The position numbers were made by a program, and so were the translations under genes. Source: an uncultured Bacteroidales bacterium (GTDB lineage Bacteria > Bacteroidota > Bacteroidia > Bacteroidales > UBA932). From it: a stretch of 64,000 nt of DNA. Numbering within the stretch: the first letter of the stretch is position 1; the number at the start of each line of letters is the position of its first letter. Shown in pieces: positions 38,675 through 48,058 of this stretch. The notes below the pieces were generated by a model, which was not told the DNA's origin, did not search any database, and saw only the letters and a list, made by a program, of their open reading frames with translations. The stretch is from assembly GCA_937899055.1 (NCBI GenBank), contig CALBPX010000061.1, forward strand, positions 1 through 64,000, read 5' to 3'.

Positions 38675-39196
38675 ATGGCAGAGATTAACAAGAACAAAGA
38701 TATCAGAACTACAGACCTTGAACTCAAGGACAGGTTGGTGGCTATTAACAGAGTGACCAAGGTTACCAAGGGTGGCCGTCATTTCAGTTTCGCAGCCATA
38801 GTAGTGGTAGGCGATGAAAAGAGCGTTGTAGGTTACGGACTTGGCAAGGCCAACGAGGTTACTACAGCTATTTCAAAGGCTATCGAGGATGCAAAGAAGA
38901 ATCTTGTAAAGGTTCCTATTTACAAGCACACCATTCCTCACGAGCAGACAGCAAAATTCGGCGGTGCAGAAGTATTTATGAAGCCTGCAGCTCCCGGTAC
39001 AGGAGTAAAGGCCGGTGGTGCTATGCGTGCCGTGTTCGAGAGTGTAGGCATCCACGACGTGCTTGCTAAATCAAAAGGTTCGTCCAACCCTCACAATCTG
39101 GTAAAGGCTACAATCGCAGCACTTTCACAGATGAGAGACGCTTACACCGTTGCAGGTCTGAGAGGCGTTCCTATGAACAATGTATTTAACGGATAA
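38675..39196 (+). CDS. rpsE: 30S ribosomal protein S5
   Basis: Mediates decoding fidelity and mRNA unwinding. 173 residues: dsRNA-binding-like N-terminal domain with [18 protein letters not shown] and [13 protein letters not shown], and C-terminal domain with [17 protein letters not shown]. Typical length. Confidence 0.98.
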   Translation: MAEINKNKDIRTTDLELKDRLVAINRVTKVTKGGRHFSFAAIVVVGDEKSVVGYGLGKANEVTTAISKAIEDAKKNLVKVPIYKHTIPHEQTAKFGGAEVFMKPAAPGTGVKAGGAMRAVFESVGIHDVLAKSKGSSNPHNLVKATIAALSQMRDAYTVAGLRGVPMNNVFNG

Positions 39197-39200
39197 GGAG
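39195..39200 (+). promoter_or_regulatory. Shine-Dalgarno-like site before rpmD
   Basis: AAGGAG overlaps the end of the rpsE stop codon and ends 7 bases before the rpmD ATG. Confidence 0.55.
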
Positions 39201-39207
39201 ATTCAGT

Positions 39208-39387
39208 ATGGCTAAGGTTAAAATTACACAGGTAAGAGGAAAGAGCGGCGCTACCAAGAGGCAGATTGCCAATCTTGAGGCTTTAGGAATCAAGAAGATT
39301 CACCATTCCGTAGAAGTTGAACTGACCCCAGTTGTCAAGGGTATGATAGAGAAAGTCCGTCACCTTGTCACGATTGAGGAAATTTAA
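39208..39387 (+). CDS. rpmD: 50S ribosomal protein L30
   Basis: Small 59-residue protein, begins AKVKITQVRGKSGATKRQ and continues LEALGIKKIHHSVEVE, the standard L30 motif. It lies in its usual place between rpsE (11 bases) and rplO (12 bases). Confidence 0.95.
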   Translation: MAKVKITQVRGKSGATKRQIANLEALGIKKIHHSVEVELTPVVKGMIEKVRHLVTIEEI

Positions 39388-39392
39388 GGAGG
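39386..39392 (+). promoter_or_regulatory. Shine-Dalgarno site before rplO
   Basis: AAGGAGG overlaps the rpmD stop (TAA at 39385-39387) and ends 7 bases before the rplO ATG, a textbook Shine-Dalgarno arrangement. Confidence 0.6.
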
Positions 39393-39399
39393 ATTATCG

Positions 39400-39846
39400 A
39401 TGAAACTCAATACATTAAAACCAGCAAAAGGCTCTCTGGGAAGAGAAAAGAGGATCGGTCGCGGAGAAGGAAGCGGATATGGCGGAACTTCTACACGCGG
39501 TATGAACGGTGCCAAGCAGCGCAGCGGATATGCTTCCAAGCTTGGTTTCCAGGGCGGTCAGATGCCTATCCAGAGGCAGCTTCCTAAGTTCGGTTTCACC
39601 AATATCAGGAAGATCGAATACAAGGTCATCAACCTTTCATCGCTTCAGTCTTTGAGCGAAAAGCTCGGAGCTGACACCATCACCCGCGAAACTTTGATTC
39701 AGAACGGACTTGTTTCCAAGAACGATCTCGTAAAGATTCTCGGAAACGGTGAACTCAAAAGCAAACTCAATGTTTCTGCAAACGCATTCTCAAAGTCTGC
39801 TATTGCCAAGATAGAGGCTCTGAGCGGTACCGCAACAGTAATCTGA
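39400..39846 (+). CDS. rplO: 50S ribosomal protein L15
   Basis: Late 50S assembly protein. 148 residues: KLNTLKPAKGSLGREKRIGRG with the Gly-rich GEGSGYGGTSTRGMNG arm, and QMPIQRQLPKFGFTN in the middle. Seven bases before secY. Confidence 0.97.
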   Translation: MKLNTLKPAKGSLGREKRIGRGEGSGYGGTSTRGMNGAKQRSGYASKLGFQGGQMPIQRQLPKFGFTNIRKIEYKVINLSSLQSLSEKLGADTITRETLIQNGLVSKNDLVKILGNGELKSKLNVSANAFSKSAIAKIEALSGTATVI

Positions 39847-39853
39847 TTTTAAA

Positions 39854-41170
39854 ATGAAGAAGTTAATAGAAACTATAAGGAACATTTTCAAGATTGAAGA
39901 CTTGAGGAAGAGGATAATCTACACCCTCCTGCTCATCGTGGTCTATCGTCTTGGAAGCTTTGTAGTAATGCCGGGAATCAACCCTCATCTGATTGCAGAT
40001 TCCAATCTGACCAGCCAGACTTCCGAGGGCCTTCTGGGATTGCTCAATATGTTCTCCGGAGGAGCATTCGGAAACGCATCCATATTTGCACTCGGTGTAA
40101 TGCCTTACATCTCTGCATCAATCGTTCTCCAGCTCCTCGGCATTATGGTTCCATACTTCCAGAAGCTGCAGAAAGAAGGTGAAAGCGGAAGGAGAAAGAT
40201 GAATCAGTGGACACGCTATCTGACCATCCTCATCCTTGCAATTCAGGGTCCGGCTTATCTGACCAACCTTCATGCACAGCTTCCGGCTGAGGCTTTCCTG
40301 CTCAAGGGTACATTCTTCAATATTTTTGCAACTCTGGTGCTGATCGGAGGCACAATGTTCATCATGTGGCTCGGCGAAAGAATTACCGACCGTGGAATCG
40401 GTAACGGTATATCGCTGATAATCATGATTGGTATTGTGGCCAGGCTCCCTCACGCCCTGCTTGCCGAAATAGGTACAAGAATGACTGCAAGCGTAGGCGG
40501 ACCTCTGATGCTTATTGTGGAATTCATAGTTCTGTTTGTTGTGTTTGCTCTTACCATTGCACTGGTTCAGGGAACCCGCAAGGTGCCCGTACAGTATGCC
40601 AAGCGTATTGTAGGCAACAAGCAGTATGGCGGTGTAAGACAGTACATTCCTTTGAAAATCAATGCAGCCAACGTAATGCCTATCATATTTGCCCAGGCAC
40701 TTATGATGTTCCCTCTGCTTTTTGCGCAGTTTGATTCCACAAGAGGCTTTGCGGCTACATTCTCAGATGTAAAAGGCTTCTGGTACAACGCAGTATTTGC
40801 ATTCCTTATCATAATCTTCACCTACTTCTACACTACTGTCATCATCAACCCAACTCAGATGGCAGAAGAAATGAAGAAGAACGGCGGATTCATTCCAGGT
40901 GTAAAACCCGGAAAGAATACGGCCGAATACATAGACTCAATAATGAGCCGTATTACCCTGCCTGGTTCCATCTTCCTGGCAATTGTAGGTATCCTGCCTG
41001 CACTGGCCATGATTGTTGGAGTAAACAACCAGTTTGCACAGTTCTACGGTGGTACCTCACTGCTGATTATGGTAGGAGTTGTACTGGATACGTTGCAGCA
41101 GATAGAAAGTCATCTGCTTATGAGGCACTATGACGGCTTGACCAAGACCGGAAGATTGAAGGGAAGATAG
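39854..41170 (+). CDS. secY: Protein translocase subunit SecY
   Basis: Channel of the general secretion system in the inner membrane. 438 residues with ten membrane helices; conserved segments include GSFVVMPGINP, ALGVMPYISASIVLQLL (plug and helix 2), GNGISLIIM and the cytoplasmic loop KMMAEEMKKNGGFIPG-like QMAEEMKKNGGFIPGVKPG. Typical length. Coexpressed with ribosomal proteins as in nearly all bacteria. Confidence 0.98.
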   Translation: MKKLIETIRNIFKIEDLRKRIIYTLLLIVVYRLGSFVVMPGINPHLIADSNLTSQTSEGLLGLLNMFSGGAFGNASIFALGVMPYISASIVLQLLGIMVPYFQKLQKEGESGRRKMNQWTRYLTILILAIQGPAYLTNLHAQLPAEAFLLKGTFFNIFATLVLIGGTMFIMWLGERITDRGIGNGISLIIMIGIVARLPHALLAEIGTRMTASVGGPLMLIVEFIVLFVVFALTIALVQGTRKVPVQYAKRIVGNKQYGGVRQYIPLKINAANVMPIIFAQALMMFPLLFAQFDSTRGFAATFSDVKGFWYNAVFAFLIIIFTYFYTTVIINPTQMAEEMKKNGGFIPGVKPGKNTAEYIDSIMSRITLPGSIFLAIVGILPALAMIVGVNNQFAQFYGGTSLLIMVGVVLDTLQQIESHLLMRHYDGLTKTGRLKGR

Positions 41171-41204
41171 CAGAAAGTTTTAAGAGAACAGAGTCAGTAA
41201 CAAG

Positions 41205-41978
41205 ATGATACACTACAAGACAGAGGAAGAGATTGCCATTCTTAAAGAGAATGCCATCCTTGTGTCAAAGACTTTGGCAGAGGTAGGTAAGCATATTGCC
41301 CCGGGTGTTACCACAAAACAGCTGGACAAGATTGCCGAAACCTTCATCCGCGACAACGGAGCAGTGCCGGGGTTTCTGGGGTACGGAGGTTTTCCGGCAA
41401 CACTGTGCATGTCTGTAAACGACATGGTAGTGCACGGGATTCCCGATGGCTATGTACTTCAGGAAGGTGATATCGTCTCTGTAGATTGCGGAACCGTTTA
41501 CAAGGGCTTTTACGGCGATTCTGCCTACACTTTTCCGGTAGGACAGGTTGATGCGCAGACAGCTCTCCTTCTGAAGACTACGGAGGAGAGTCTGTACCTG
41601 GGCGCGGAGAAAGCCGTTGAGGGAAACCGCACGGGAGACATCGGACACGCTGTTCAGTCTTATTGCGAGGCCAGAGGGTTCTCTGTTGTAAGAGAACTTG
41701 TAGGGCACGGAATAGGAAAAGACATGCACGAAGACCCGATGGTTCCCAACTACGGCCGCCCCGGGAGCGGAAAGAAACTCAGGGAGGGAATGGTAATTTG
41801 CATTGAACCCATGATAAATGCGGGAGTAAAGGAAGTATATGAGAAGAGAGACGGATGGGGAGTAGCTACCGCAGACGGCAAGAAATCAGCTCACTTTGAG
41901 TTTACCGTGGCAGTCCGCAAGGGCAAACCCGAAATACTGACTACATTCGATTACATTAACAAGATCAAGGAATATTGA
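41205..41978 (+). CDS. map: Methionine aminopeptidase, type I
   Basis: Removes the initiator methionine from nascent proteins. Two metal ions are held by the Asp residues of [17 protein letters not shown], the His of [12 protein letters not shown], and the Glu residues of ICIEPMIN and HFEFTVAV. 257 residues, the short bacterial form. Between secY (34 bases) and infA (1 base). Confidence 0.97.
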   Translation: MIHYKTEEEIAILKENAILVSKTLAEVGKHIAPGVTTKQLDKIAETFIRDNGAVPGFLGYGGFPATLCMSVNDMVVHGIPDGYVLQEGDIVSVDCGTVYKGFYGDSAYTFPVGQVDAQTALLLKTTEESLYLGAEKAVEGNRTGDIGHAVQSYCEARGFSVVRELVGHGIGKDMHEDPMVPNYGRPGSGKKLREGMVICIEPMINAGVKEVYEKRDGWGVATADGKKSAHFEFTVAVRKGKPEILTTFDYINKIKEY

Positions 41979-41979
41979 T

Positions 41980-42198
41980 ATGGCAAAACAAGAAGCTATT
42001 GAAAGAGACGGCGTAATTCTGGAAGCACTGTCCAACGCTATGTTCAAGGTGGAAATCGATAACGGTCCCATCATTATAGCCCACATCTCCGGAAAGATGA
42101 GGATGCACTACATCAAGATACTTCCCGGCGACAGGGTAAAGGTGGAGATGTCTCCTTACGACCTTACCAAAGGCCGCATATCATTCAGGTACAAATAA
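41980..42198 (+). CDS. infA: Translation initiation factor IF-1
   Basis: OB-fold factor that occupies the A site during initiation. 72 residues: [18 protein letters not shown] at the start, [20 protein letters not shown], and ends [10 protein letters not shown], the family norm. Confidence 0.98.
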   Translation: MAKQEAIERDGVILEALSNAMFKVEIDNGPIIIAHISGKMRMHYIKILPGDRVKVEMSPYDLTKGRISFRYK

Positions 42199-42240
42199 TG
42201 TAATCGGCTCTGAAAGAATAATCTAAAAAAACTAAATACA

Positions 42241-42357
42241 ATGAAAGTCAAAGCTTCAGTAAAAAAGCGCAGCGAAGATTGCAAGATAGTAAGACGCAAG
42301 GGACGCGTCTATATCATCTGCAAGAAGAACCCTAAGTTCAAGATGCGTCAGGGCTGA
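42241..42357 (+). CDS. rpmJ: 50S ribosomal protein L36, zinc site lost
   Basis: 38 residues, [17 protein letters not shown] at the start and KFKMRQG at the end. The classical zinc ligands Cys11, Cys14, Cys27 and His33 are reduced to Cys14 and Cys27 (Ser11, Phe33), so zinc is probably not bound. 42 bases after infA and 65 before rpsM. Confidence 0.95.
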   Translation: MKVKASVKKRSEDCKIVRRKGRVYIICKKNPKFKMRQG

Positions 42358-42422
42358 TCAGTTGATAACCCTGCAATTGATTGTATAACAGAAAAATATA
42401 AAATCAAAGCAAAAAATAGAAT

Positions 42423-42800
42423 ATGGCACGTATAGCCGGTGTAGATTTACCAAAAAACAAAAGGGGAGAAATAGGTCTTACCTATATCTTCGGAATTGGT
42501 CGCAGCTCTGCCCAAAAAATCCTTGACAAGAACAGCATTGACCGTAACATCAAGGTGCAGGATTGGACAGATGACCAGATTGCTGCAATAAGAAAGACGA
42601 TTGCAGACGAGTATAAGATTGAGGGCGAACTTCGTACCGCCACTCAGCTGAACATCAAGCGTCTTATGGATATCGGATGTTACAGAGGTATCCGTCATAG
42701 ACTAGGTCTGCCTGTAAGAGGGCAAAGCACTAAGAACAATGCCCGTACAAGAAAGGGAAAGAAAAAGACCGTTGCCAACAAGAAGAAGGCAACCAAATAA
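42423..42800 (+). CDS. rpsM: 30S ribosomal protein S13
   Basis: Head protein at the subunit interface. 125 residues: [40 protein letters not shown], and a Lys-rich tail. Starts the alpha part of the cluster. Confidence 0.97.
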   Translation: MARIAGVDLPKNKRGEIGLTYIFGIGRSSAQKILDKNSIDRNIKVQDWTDDQIAAIRKTIADEYKIEGELRTATQLNIKRLMDIGCYRGIRHRLGLPVRGQSTKNNARTRKGKKKTVANKKKATK

Positions 42801-42813
42801 ACGGACTTAGATT

Positions 42814-43203
42814 ATGGCAAAGAAAGTAGTATCAAACAGAAAGAGAGTTGTTAAGGTAGATGCTTTGGGCCAGGCTCACATATCTTCTACATTCAACAAC
42901 GTTATAGTTACCCTTACAAATTCAAAGGGTCAGGTCATCAGCTGGTCTTCTGCCGGTAAAATGGGTTTCAGAGGATCAAAGAAGAACACTCCTTACGCTG
43001 CTCAGGTAGCAGCCGAGGATTGTGCAAAGGTTGCCTTTGACGCAGGGCTGCGTAAGGTAAAGGCATATGTAAAGGGTCCCGGCGCCGGACGCGAGTCTGC
43101 AATCAGGACTATTCATAACGCAGGTATTGAGGTTACCGAAATAGTTGACGTTACTCCTCTGCCTCATAATGGTTGCCGTCCTAAGGGCCGCCGTAGAGTT
43201 TAA
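42814..43203 (+). CDS. rpsK: 30S ribosomal protein S11
   Basis: Platform protein contacting the E site and Shine-Dalgarno helix region. 129 residues: [37 protein letters not shown], and the end [18 protein letters not shown]. Confidence 0.98.
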   Translation: MAKKVVSNRKRVVKVDALGQAHISSTFNNVIVTLTNSKGQVISWSSAGKMGFRGSKKNTPYAAQVAAEDCAKVAFDAGLRKVKAYVKGPGAGRESAIRTIHNAGIEVTEIVDVTPLPHNGCRPKGRRRV

Positions 43204-43223
43204 CTGATTAATCGTATAAGAAT

Positions 43224-43844
43224 ATGGCTAGATATACTGGACCAAAGACAAAGATCGCCCGCAAGTTCGGCGAACCTATATACGGACCCGACAAAGCTTA
43301 TGAAAAGAGGGTACGCGACAACAAGAACTACCCTTCCGGTCAGCACGGTGCCGCCAAGAAGAGAAAGAAAGTTTCAGAGTACGGTACTCAGTTGAAGGAA
43401 AAGGAAAAAGTAAAATATACTTACGGTGTTCTTGAAAGGCAGTTCCGTAACCTTTACACAGAGGCTTCAAGAATGAAGGGCATCAAGGGTGTCAACCTGA
43501 TCATGCTCCTCGAAAGCCGTCTGGACAACATCGTTTACAGGCTCGGCATTGCTCCTACCAGAGCAGCTGCCCGGCAGCTTGTAACCCACCGCCACATTGT
43601 TCTCAACGGCAATGTAATGGGTATTCCTTCCGCTCATGTAAAACCTGGTGACATAGTAGGTGTAAGAGAGAGGTCAAAGAGTCTTGAAACCATTCAGGCT
43701 TCATTGGCTGCCGCTCCTTCCCACTACTCATGGCTCGAGTGGAATCCTGAGAAACTTGAGGGCAAGTTCCTCAACCTTCCGGACCGCACCGAGATACCGG
43801 AAAACATTAATGAGCAGCTTATCGTTGAACTCTACTCTAAATAA
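43224..43844 (+). CDS. rpsD: 30S ribosomal protein S4
   Basis: Primary 16S rRNA-binding protein. 206 residues: the N-terminal [17 protein letters not shown] lacks the zinc Cys cluster of some S4 proteins; the S4 RNA-binding domain has [19 protein letters not shown] and HRHIVLNG. Eight bases before rpoA. Confidence 0.98.
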   Translation: MARYTGPKTKIARKFGEPIYGPDKAYEKRVRDNKNYPSGQHGAAKKRKKVSEYGTQLKEKEKVKYTYGVLERQFRNLYTEASRMKGIKGVNLIMLLESRLDNIVYRLGIAPTRAAARQLVTHRHIVLNGNVMGIPSAHVKPGDIVGVRERSKSLETIQASLAAAPSHYSWLEWNPEKLEGKFLNLPDRTEIPENINEQLIVELYSK

Positions 43845-43852
43845 TAACTGAT

Positions 43853-44842
43853 ATGGCGATATTAGCATTTCAAAAACCCGAAAAACTTCTGGTGCTCGAG
43901 TCTAATGACACTATCGGAAAGTTCGAGTTCAAACCTCTCGAACCAAGATACGGCATCACAATAGGCAATGCACTCAGAAGAGTACTGCTCTCCTCACTCG
44001 AAGGCTTTGCAATCACTTCTGTAAAGATCGAGGGTGTGGACCACGAGTTCGCCACCATACCCGGAGTAATCGAGGGTGTGATAGACATTATCCTCAACCT
44101 CAAGAAAGTGAGATTCAAGAGGATGATTGAGACAGAAGAGGGCGAATCCGTGTCCTTTACAATAGGGGGTAAGAAAGAATTTACCGCCGATGATATATCC
44201 CAAAGGCTTTCATCATTCAAAGTGTTGAATCCTCAGCAGCATATCTGCTCAATGGAAGAGTCTGTAAAACTTACCATAGCTCTTACCATAGGAAAGGGCA
44301 GAGGCTGGGTGCCGGCTGAAGAGAACAAGAACGAGAATGCTCCTGTAGGAACCATTGCAATTGACTCCATCTTCACTCCTATAATCAATGTGAAGTACAC
44401 CGTGGCTCCTTGCCGTATTTCACAGAAGACAGATTATGAGAGTCTGTCCCTTGAAATTACAACAGACGGAAGCATCAATCCAAAGGATGCGCTGCTGGAG
44501 GCTGCAAAGATTCTGATACGTCACTTCATGCTCTTCTCGGAAGACAAACTGGAGATAGACGATCCCGGAAAGATGGAAGACAATTCTCTGAACGAGGACG
44601 ACATGAGAATGCGTCAGCTTCTCAACAACAAGCTCACAGACCAAGACCTTTCAGTAAGGGCAATCAACTGCCTTAAGGCTGCTGACATTGAAACCTTTGC
44701 AGATCTGGTCAGCCATCAGAAGAGCGAACTTATGAAGTTCCGCAACTTTGGCAAGAAGTCTATGACAGAGATAGAGGCCCTTGTAGATAAGCACGGCCTC
44801 CACTTCGGGATGGATATCAGCAAGTATAACATCGAAAAATAG
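43853..44842 (+). CDS. rpoA: RNA polymerase subunit alpha
   Basis: Assembles RNA polymerase and contacts promoters and activators. 329 residues: N-terminal dimerisation domain with [20 protein letters not shown], linker, and the C-terminal domain (about 250-320) with [14 protein letters not shown] and [16 protein letters not shown]. Standard length; coexpressed with rpsD and rplQ. Confidence 0.98.
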   Translation: MAILAFQKPEKLLVLESNDTIGKFEFKPLEPRYGITIGNALRRVLLSSLEGFAITSVKIEGVDHEFATIPGVIEGVIDIILNLKKVRFKRMIETEEGESVSFTIGGKKEFTADDISQRLSSFKVLNPQQHICSMEESVKLTIALTIGKGRGWVPAEENKNENAPVGTIAIDSIFTPIINVKYTVAPCRISQKTDYESLSLEITTDGSINPKDALLEAAKILIRHFMLFSEDKLEIDDPGKMEDNSLNEDDMRMRQLLNNKLTDQDLSVRAINCLKAADIETFADLVSHQKSELMKFRNFGKKSMTEIEALVDKHGLHFGMDISKYNIEK

Positions 44843-44850
44843 TTTAAGAA

Positions 44851-45327
44851 ATGAGACACAATAAGACAGTAAATCATCTTGGCAGAAAGAGCGGACACCG
44901 TAAGGCTATGCTTTCCAATATGGCTTCATCGCTTATCCTTAACAAGCATATCGAAACAACACTTGCAAAGGCAAAGTCTTTGAGGACCTATGTAGAGCCT
45001 CTGATTACAAAGAGCAAGAACGACACTACAGCAAACCGCCGTGTCGTGTTCAGCTATCTGAAGCAGAAAGAGGCCGTTACGGAACTTTTCCGTACAGTTG
45101 CTCCTAAGGTTGCCGACCGTCCCGGAGGATATACCCGTATTCTCAAGACAGGCTTCCGCGCCGGCGATGCTGCTGACATGGCATATATTGAGTTGGTTGA
45201 TTTTGCAGCAGCTCCCGTAGAAAAGGCAGCAAAGGCCGAAAAGAAGACCTCTACAAGAAGAAGCCGCGCAAAGAAGGCTGCTCCAAAGGCCGAAGAGCCT
45301 AAGGCAGAGGAACAGAAGGCTGAATAA
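44851..45327 (+). CDS. rplQ: 50S ribosomal protein L17 with tail
   Basis: 158 residues: [20 protein letters not shown] at the start, and the conserved [19 protein letters not shown]. The core ends near [10 protein letters not shown]; about 35 more residues form an Ala/Lys/Glu-rich tail, as is usual in Bacteroidota. Last gene of the cluster, before a strong terminator. Confidence 0.97.
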   Translation: MRHNKTVNHLGRKSGHRKAMLSNMASSLILNKHIETTLAKAKSLRTYVEPLITKSKNDTTANRRVVFSYLKQKEAVTELFRTVAPKVADRPGGYTRILKTGFRAGDAADMAYIELVDFAAAPVEKAAKAEKKTSTRRSRAKKAAPKAEEPKAEEQKAE

Positions 45328-45356
45328 GGCCAAGAAGGTCATAAAACCTGACCTGC

Positions 45357-45390
45357 AAAAAAGCCGTAACCGATTTGGTTGCGGCTTTTT
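45357..45390 (+). terminator. Terminator of the ribosomal cluster
   Basis: AAAAAAGCCGTAACC (45357-45371), loop GATTT, GGTTGCGGCTTTTT (45377-45390): about 14 pairs, one G-T, ending in a T run. Confidence 0.9.
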
Positions 45391-45416
45391 CCTGTTTATG
45401 GTTCCGGGAATGAGGC

Positions 45417-46274
45417 TCAGCGGCCGAAGTTGCGGCTGGCAAACGGCAGGGCGTTTCTAAGCGCCAGATGCCAATATTCCCAATTGTGGACTCCGTTGTT
45501 TATCCTGAGTTCCGCCTTTATTCTCTTTTCTCTCATCTTCTGGAAGAATAGGACATTGACATCAAACAGAATGTCATCGTCTCCGCAGTCGATGAACCAT
45601 TTTACGGTGCGGAGCTTGTTAACGGTTTCCTCGTCGGCATTTGCAACAAAGTCAACCGCCGAGTTGTCGCATACGCTCTGGCATACAATCCACAGTTTGT
45701 CTTTCTTGAGGTTCTGGCCTCCTACAGTTCCCATCTTGTTGTCCAACCATGCGCTAATTGCATAGCAGGAAGAGAACATGTCTGGATGCCTCTGGCAATA
45801 TACAACACTGCCGCCGCCGCCCATTGAAAGGCCCATGATGGCACGGTGGGCTTTATCGCTGAGGATTCTGTATTTCTTTTCCACTTCAGGCATGAACTCC
45901 TGATAGAAAAAGTCTTCGTAGGGCCATTCTTCTACATTGAAATAGCCGTTCTGATAGTTCCTTACATCTGCGGAACCGGCATTCGGCATTATGATAACCA
46001 TCTGGCAGGCCTCGCCGCTGCCTATGAGTTCGTCTGCCACCAGTCTCATGCCGCCGGTTTTGTCCCAGTTGGAGTAGTCGCCGTAAAGCCCGTGCAGAAG
46101 GTAAACCACCGGATATTTCTGTTCGGACTTCTCAAATCCGGTAGGAAGATATACGTTGTATTTTTGCCAGCACTTGAGATTATTGCTGTATAGACTGTCT
46201 GTTATCACCTTGCCGGCATTTGCCCCCATGGAGAAAGCCAGAAGTACGGTCAGAGAAAGAATAAGTTTTTTCAT
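45417..46274 (-). CDS. Secreted esterase D/tannase-type hydrolase, copy 1
   Basis: Alpha/beta-hydrolase of the putative esterase family (esterase D, S-formylglutathione hydrolase, feruloyl esterase type). Signal peptide from Met at 46274, ending at GANA. The catalytic serine is in IMGLSMGGGGSVV; the oxyanion region is VYLLHGLYGDYSNW; the acid is in WFIDCGDDD and the His in NNGVHNWEYWH. 285 residues. It is 48 bases downstream of a close paralogue and the last of a leftward set. Substrate unknown: an ester of a sugar or phenolic acid, or a lipid. An ATCGCTGAG copy falls at the same codons as in copy 2. Confidence 0.85.
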   Translation of the reverse strand: MKKLILSLTVLLAFSMGANAGKVITDSLYSNNLKCWQKYNVYLPTGFEKSEQKYPVVYLLHGLYGDYSNWDKTGGMRLVADELIGSGEACQMVIIMPNAGSADVRNYQNGYFNVEEWPYEDFFYQEFMPEVEKKYRILSDKAHRAIMGLSMGGGGSVVYCQRHPDMFSSCYAISAWLDNKMGTVGGQNLKKDKLWIVCQSVCDNSAVDFVANADEETVNKLRTVKWFIDCGDDDILFDVNVLFFQKMREKRIKAELRINNGVHNWEYWHLALRNALPFASRNFGR

Positions 46275-46322
46275 AATCGCGATAAATAATTCCAATACCC
46301 AAAAATAGCAAAAAAAGACGCA

Positions 46323-47171
46323 TTATCTGAAGCTCCGCGATGCAAACGGCAGGGCAATTCTGAGGGCTGTGTGCCAATATTCCCAGTTGTGGCCGCTGTT
46401 GCGGACTCTGAGTTCCGCCTTGATGCGTTTTGCTCTCATTTTCTGATAGAAAAGCACGTTCTGGTCCAGCAGGCTGTCCTCGTCGCCGCAGTCTATGAAC
46501 CACTTTACGCTCCTGAGTTTTTCAACGGTATCCTCGTCTGCGTTATCTACGAAAGCAAGTGCAGAATTCTCTCTTACGCTGCGGTTTAGCATATACAGCA
46601 TATCTCCTTTGTCTGCCTTTTCATCGTTGAGATACTGGGTGTCCAGCCAGGCACTCATTGCATAGCAGGAGGAGAACATATCGGGGTGCTTCTGGCAATA
46701 GACCACGCATCCGCCACCACCCATTGACAGGCCCATGATGGAACGGTGCCCTTTATCGCTGAGGATTCTGTATTTCTTCTCCACTTCCGGCATGAATTCG
46801 CCAAAGAAGAAATCTTCATATCTCCAGCCCGGAATGTTGTAATATCCGTTCTGGACTTTGTAAATATCCCAGTCGCCGGCATTTGGCATAATAATTACCA
46901 TAGGGCAGGCTTCGCCGCTGGATATGAGTTCGTCTGCCACAAGTTTCATCCGGCCCATTTCCTGCCAGTCTGAATATCCCCCGTACATTCCGTGCAGAAG
47001 ATAAACCACCGGATATTTATTGTCAGACCTGTCATAGCCGTCCGGCAGGTACACATTGTATTTGTGGGTGAAATTCAGCGTCTTGGAATAGATGCTGTCT
47101 GTAACAATTTTGCCGGCAAAAGCCGCTGAGCAGACAGCGGCAAGAGCCAATGTGAGAATAATTTTTTTCAT
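46323..47171 (-). CDS. Secreted esterase D/tannase-type hydrolase, copy 2
   Basis: Paralogue of the next gene downstream, alike over its whole length, including the identical KKYRILSDK and the serine motif IMGLSMGGGGCVV. Signal peptide ending near AAFA; 282 residues. It keeps the active-site acid in WFIDCGDED and the His in NSGHNWEYWH. The main differences are a short middle loop (around residue 190) and the signal peptide. Tandem duplication is evident, and both copies have intact active sites. It follows the GSCFA gene by 11 bases, so likely one transcript. Confidence 0.85.
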   Translation of the reverse strand: MKKIILTLALAAVCSAAFAGKIVTDSIYSKTLNFTHKYNVYLPDGYDRSDNKYPVVYLLHGMYGGYSDWQEMGRMKLVADELISSGEACPMVIIMPNAGDWDIYKVQNGYYNIPGWRYEDFFFGEFMPEVEKKYRILSDKGHRSIMGLSMGGGGCVVYCQKHPDMFSSCYAMSAWLDTQYLNDEKADKGDMLYMLNRSVRENSALAFVDNADEDTVEKLRSVKWFIDCGDEDSLLDQNVLFYQKMRAKRIKAELRVRNSGHNWEYWHTALRIALPFASRSFR

Positions 47172-47182
47172 ATAGCTTGGTT

Positions 47183-48058
47183 TTATTTTACGATATGGAG
47201 AGAGGCCTTGTAAGCCTTCAGGTTAAGCTGCATTTTTTCTTTGCATTGCTCGGCGATGAAAGTTTCTGCAAACCGCTCAAAGATATACTTGACTGCTGCT
47301 TCGGAAGGATGCACCATGTCTTCCGCATACCAGCGGTAGCTGCGGAGTTCGTCCATCATAATCTCGTAAGACGGAAAATACTCTGTTCCGGCATCAGAGA
47401 TTGCAAGAAGCAATGCGCTTTTGCTCAGGTTGTTGCCATGAGCTCCGTCTGCAAGATGGCGGATAGGGCTTACCGTAAAGATGAAGCGTTTTTTGGGGAA
47501 CATGCCTACAATCTGACCTATCATTTCTTTTGTGTCCTGGAAAGGGATAAATACCCGTTCAAAATCCTTTGCAGGGAATTTGTGGCAGTTGGAAACCACA
47601 AAGTCAGTCCCTTTGAGTTTATAGACAAATGATGTTCCGAGTGTTACAATCACCGTGTCTGCCTTGCAGAAGAAGTCTGCGGCATCTTGCAGGTCCTGGT
47701 TGGCTTTCCTGAGAAAGTCTTCAGCGGAAAAGCCTTCGCTCTGCTTCAATCCGCACCTGGAATGGTGGCTCCAGGTAACAAACCTGCCGTCCGGCCTCAG
47801 AAACACATCGTCCTTTGTAAACAACGGGTTATCCTTGCTTCTTAGAAGGCCGGAAACAGCCCCAAGCCTCATCAGAGAATTGAATACGGAGCAGATGTTG
47901 TACAGAGTTCCAAACGGATTTACCATGCAGTCAAAGCCATACATCCTGAACCTTTCTCCCATCTGGTCTGCAAAGCAACTTCCAAGGGTCAGGATTTTAG
48001 AATCAAAATCTATGAGCCTTTCAGGTTTTGGAATTTCAACCGGTGTAAGTATTTTCAT
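47183..48058 (-). CDS. GSCFA-family SGNH hydrolase-like protein
   Basis: 291 residues, cytoplasmic (no signal). Named after its own motif: LTLGSCFADQM with Ser27 in the place of the SGNH-hydrolase nucleophile. A second motif, DTVIVTLGTSFVY, and the closing AEDMVHPSEAA, with the Asp/His pair, fit the catalytic triad. Family members are found mainly in Bacteroidota and Alphaproteobacteria; the substrate is not known. Its ATG overlaps the queG stop (ATGA), which implies coupling. Confidence 0.9.
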   Translation of the reverse strand: MKILTPVEIPKPERLIDFDSKILTLGSCFADQMGERFRMYGFDCMVNPFGTLYNICSVFNSLMRLGAVSGLLRSKDNPLFTKDDVFLRPDGRFVTWSHHSRCGLKQSEGFSAEDFLRKANQDLQDAADFFCKADTVIVTLGTSFVYKLKGTDFVVSNCHKFPAKDFERVFIPFQDTKEMIGQIVGMFPKKRFIFTVSPIRHLADGAHGNNLSKSALLLAISDAGTEYFPSYEIMMDELRSYRWYAEDMVHPSEAAVKYIFERFAETFIAEQCKEKMQLNLKAYKASLHIVK

